Shown here: positions 61,913 through 64,000 of the stretch, piece after piece
Position numbering within the stretch: the first letter of the stretch is position 1
How the letters are laid out: each line of letters begins with the position of its first letter
Source of the DNA: Skeletonema tropicum
Taxonomy: Eukaryota > Bacillariophyta > Thalassiosirophyceae > Thalassiosirales > Thalassiosiraceae
Direction: 5' to 3'
NCBI GenBank assembly: GCA_037178625.1
Contig: CM074130.1
Location: 1 to 64,000 of the forward strand
DNA length: 64,000 bases
Program-made: the position numbers and the translations under genes
The notes under the pieces: model-generated
What the model was told of the DNA's origin: nothing
Database searches by the model: none
Seen by the model: the letters and a program-made list of their open reading frames with translations, nothing else

Positions 61913-62422
61913 ATGTGCAAGAACAACGTGACCTCAACAAGGAACGCTGACTCTGCTGATGACGCCCTCAACGAAGATTATGCGACAGCTTTGATCGCTT
62001 TGACCGCCACAACCACAACGAAAGGTGCGGCATCAAACGATGGAGCTCCAAAGAAAGTGATCGACACAAGGAATCTCAGCGAACAAGACCTCAAAGCCCT
62101 CAAGAAACAAGATCCTTTTCTATACTACTCCATTCCTCGTCCAGTCCGTCGACGCAGCGCAGCTGATGTGACGACTCGGCGTCATCAGGAGTCTGGTAGC
62201 TGTAGTCGACGAGCCTCATGTCCTTCTCGGGTCGAGTCATCTTCGTCGACTATGGTAGAAAGGAAGAGCCGTATATCGTTCGAATGCCATACAGATTTGG
62301 TATTAGAAGACTTTATGGGCGATACAGAACTATACTTATGGGAAGGGGACGAGGCTGATCTCGATATCGATGCATTGTTTGATCAGCTGTTTCTCTCGTA
62401 CGAACGGCAGCAACAGCAGTAA
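61913..62422 (+). CDS. Small diatom-type protein with SRISFE-type motif, 169 aa
   Basis: Start taken at MCKNNVTSTRNADSADDALNEDYATALIAL. Seen: a Thr/Ala-rich N-terminal third; the segment VIDTRNLSEQDLKALKKQDPFLYYSIPRPVRRR (about 56-90); a Ser/Arg-rich linker; then RKSRISFECHTDLVLEDFMGDTELYLWEGDEADLDIDALFDQLF and a poly-Gln end. The combination LSEQDLKxLKxxDPFxYYSIP plus RISFECHxDxxxED recalls a set of short uncharacterised proteins that occur in many copies in Thalassiosira-like genomes (from memory; not verified). No membrane helix or enzyme motif; the basic-plus-acidic layout suggests a regulatory or adaptor protein. The frame is open upstream to 61850, but that part is leader-like (TTC/CTT-rich). 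Confidence 0.6.
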   Translation: MCKNNVTSTRNADSADDALNEDYATALIALTATTTTKGAASNDGAPKKVIDTRNLSEQDLKALKKQDPFLYYSIPRPVRRRSAADVTTRRHQESGSCSRRASCPSRVESSSSTMVERKSRISFECHTDLVLEDFMGDTELYLWEGDEADLDIDALFDQLFLSYERQQQQ

Positions 62423-64000
62423 TACTGTGTCGCAAGACTGATTAGTGTAGTTAACGATCGATTTGCAACACACCGTTTTTGATTATGAACGTCTCGAGTT
62501 TTTTAGTGTAGAGATTAGATTTTAAGAAACATACATAAAGAGGGAGAACATTTTAGATCTTGTACGAAGACTGCAAACTTTAGTCAAGCTTCCAGTGACT
62601 TGCGACTTCGAACATTGGAGAGCGATCATGCTGCAAGAGTGTACACGAGTAAGTGTCGAGATTACGTTCGAGGTGCTGCTATGTTGAAATGCTCTCTAGC
62701 TACGTAACAGTTCGGTGTCTCTCTCTTGGTATTCTCTTGTACAATTGTACTCAGTAGATAATGGTCTTAAGCTATTTTACGTTATTGCTCTCTCTAGAAA
62801 AGTGAGCTTGTCAGAAATGCCTGTGTTTGTGCGTGTCTGCATTTATGACTCTAATGACCGATGACTCTGGTTCGTGACCCCACTACTTGTCATGACTTGT
62901 TCGTAGTTAGTTGTTCCTTCGATATCACGGGTTCTAAGCCTCCCGGTCTAAGTTCAAAAGTAGGAGTATCAACGTAGGAATAGTACATAACAGGTGATAT
63001 GACTATCGCTACGACATTTGTTAACCCTTACTAACCAAAACAGGCAAAAATCAATATATTTTCTTGACGGGCTAATTATCGCCAAACACTTTTTCATCTC
63101 CACTCAACATCACCAAGATGAGGAGCACCGGCACCATGGTGTGTTTGCGTCCTATGGTGATATAATGTCCCATCTTGATATACTGGTGAACTTTTTTGGC
63201 AACGAACTCTACACCCATATTGTAGTTCATTAATAAAAAAGTTCACCAGTATACAATAACGTCGAATTAATTCTCGTCGACATATTTTATCGCTAGAAAT
63301 TTCCCCTCGACGACACAGTCTGCCGCTGCCATATTTATCCAAAAGAGAGGCAGTAGGGTGTGCCATCACTCCGCCCTGCCCCTTCCAATCGACAACCAAA
63401 CATATATTATTCGTAGGTTATGCTTATCGCCACAGTAATCACCGTATTCACCAAGAATATAAGTGATCTAGCCACACCATCATCAAAAGCCACCTGTCGC
63501 CTTGTTGCGACCGACACTCTCACCAAAGGATGCATCACAGAGGGAACGAAGCCCTGAAACTTATGCCCCAGTTATAATATGATATAGAGCGATGATTGGG
63601 GGGCATAAACCTGATAAAAAGAGTCTTATTGTCTCCTTGAAGCGACGAGTCAATAATTACAAAAAACTCGTCTCAAATGGGCATAATAACCACCATCAAT
63701 TGTTGTATACAGCCACCAATAATTCCAAAACACATCCAAAACAGAACTAACAAATCATTGCGGTAATAATATACATTGGTATTGTTTGGAGTAGTGTTTT
63801 CAATCGGATAATGTTAAATATTATTTGGTACAATAAATTACAAAAAAATGTAGGCCTCTACACCATGATTAATATGACATCAACACCTATATTGCGGCTG
63901 CTGAAGCGTGTATACCCCCCCGACATCCTCTTTCATGTTGAGAGTTGAAGAATTGTGTTTGCATTGTTGTTATGGACTGTTTATATGGTTGATTGTTGCA
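62423..64000. other. Gene-free right end of the window
   Basis: No recognisable gene on either strand. The only structure is the hairpin at 63180-63252. AT content rises towards the end. Confidence 0.4.
63180..63252. repeat. Imperfect 73-bp hairpin
   Basis: ATACTGGTGAACTTTTTT and its reverse complement AAAAAAGTTCACCAGTAT are perfectly paired at the base; the inner AACGAACT/AGTTCATT part pairs imperfectly around a 15-base loop. Possibly a fold-back remnant. Confidence 0.65.

Overview
The window looks like nuclear DNA of a photosynthetic stramenopile, most likely a centric diatom of the Thalassiosirales type (inference). Reasons: a eukaryotic AP-3 delta gene with one short spliced intron; several low-complexity, Ser/Asn/Glu/Gln-rich proteins; small families whose motifs I associate with diatoms; and two single-pass membrane proteins whose tails carry KxxKxxK lysine spacing like the silica-targeting clusters of diatom silaffins. 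Genes are few-exon and lie on both strands, with no operon logic. One assembly gap of exactly 500 N lies at 56728-57227.

Region 1 (0-12.4 kb): a MYND zinc-finger gene (-), then a segmental duplication. Two copies of a lysine-tailed membrane protein gene (about 1.65-3.0 kb and 11.06-12.4 kb) flank a cluster of leucine-rich-repeat genes. LRR-A is interrupted by an in-frame TAG, LRR-B and LRR-C are intact, and two inverted 3'-end relics lie between them. A fourth member, LRR-D, sits at 28.5-29.8 kb on the other strand and is frameshifted.

Region 2 (12.9-22.4 kb): the AP-3 delta gene (exon 1 at 12981-13087), then a Stowaway-like MITE with TA duplications. Next comes a tandem duplication of an unknown diatom-type gene whose second copy is frameshifted. 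The duplication carries three terminal-inverted-repeat elements, each with a recognisable target-site duplication: Harbinger-like (TTA), hAT-like (8 bp, imperfect) and Mutator-like (9 bp). A small charged protein gene follows.

Region 3 (22.8-28.3 kb): two divergently transcribed low-complexity protein genes (646 and 908 aa) of unknown function.

Region 4 (30.7-56.7 kb): a macrosatellite with a unit of about 591-595 bp occurs as a short array (30709-32331) and a long one of about 17 units (46630 to the gap), plus a decayed relic near 39.4-39.96 kb. Each unit carries an open poly-Gln reading frame on the minus strand. Part of the long array shows a three-unit higher-order repeat. Between the arrays lie a decayed retroelement fragment, a fold-back element, a class I glutamine amidotransferase pseudogene, a gene for an IQ-motif protein and a MITE with a 9-bp target duplication.

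Region 5 (57.2-64 kb): a gene end cut by the gap, a membrane-anchored kinase-like gene broken by frameshifts, a second copy of the 9-bp-TSD MITE, and a small diatom-type gene at 61913-62422. The last 1.5 kb holds only a hairpin.

The genes do not form one pathway. The dominant theme is a repeat-rich, duplicating region with birth and decay of small gene families.
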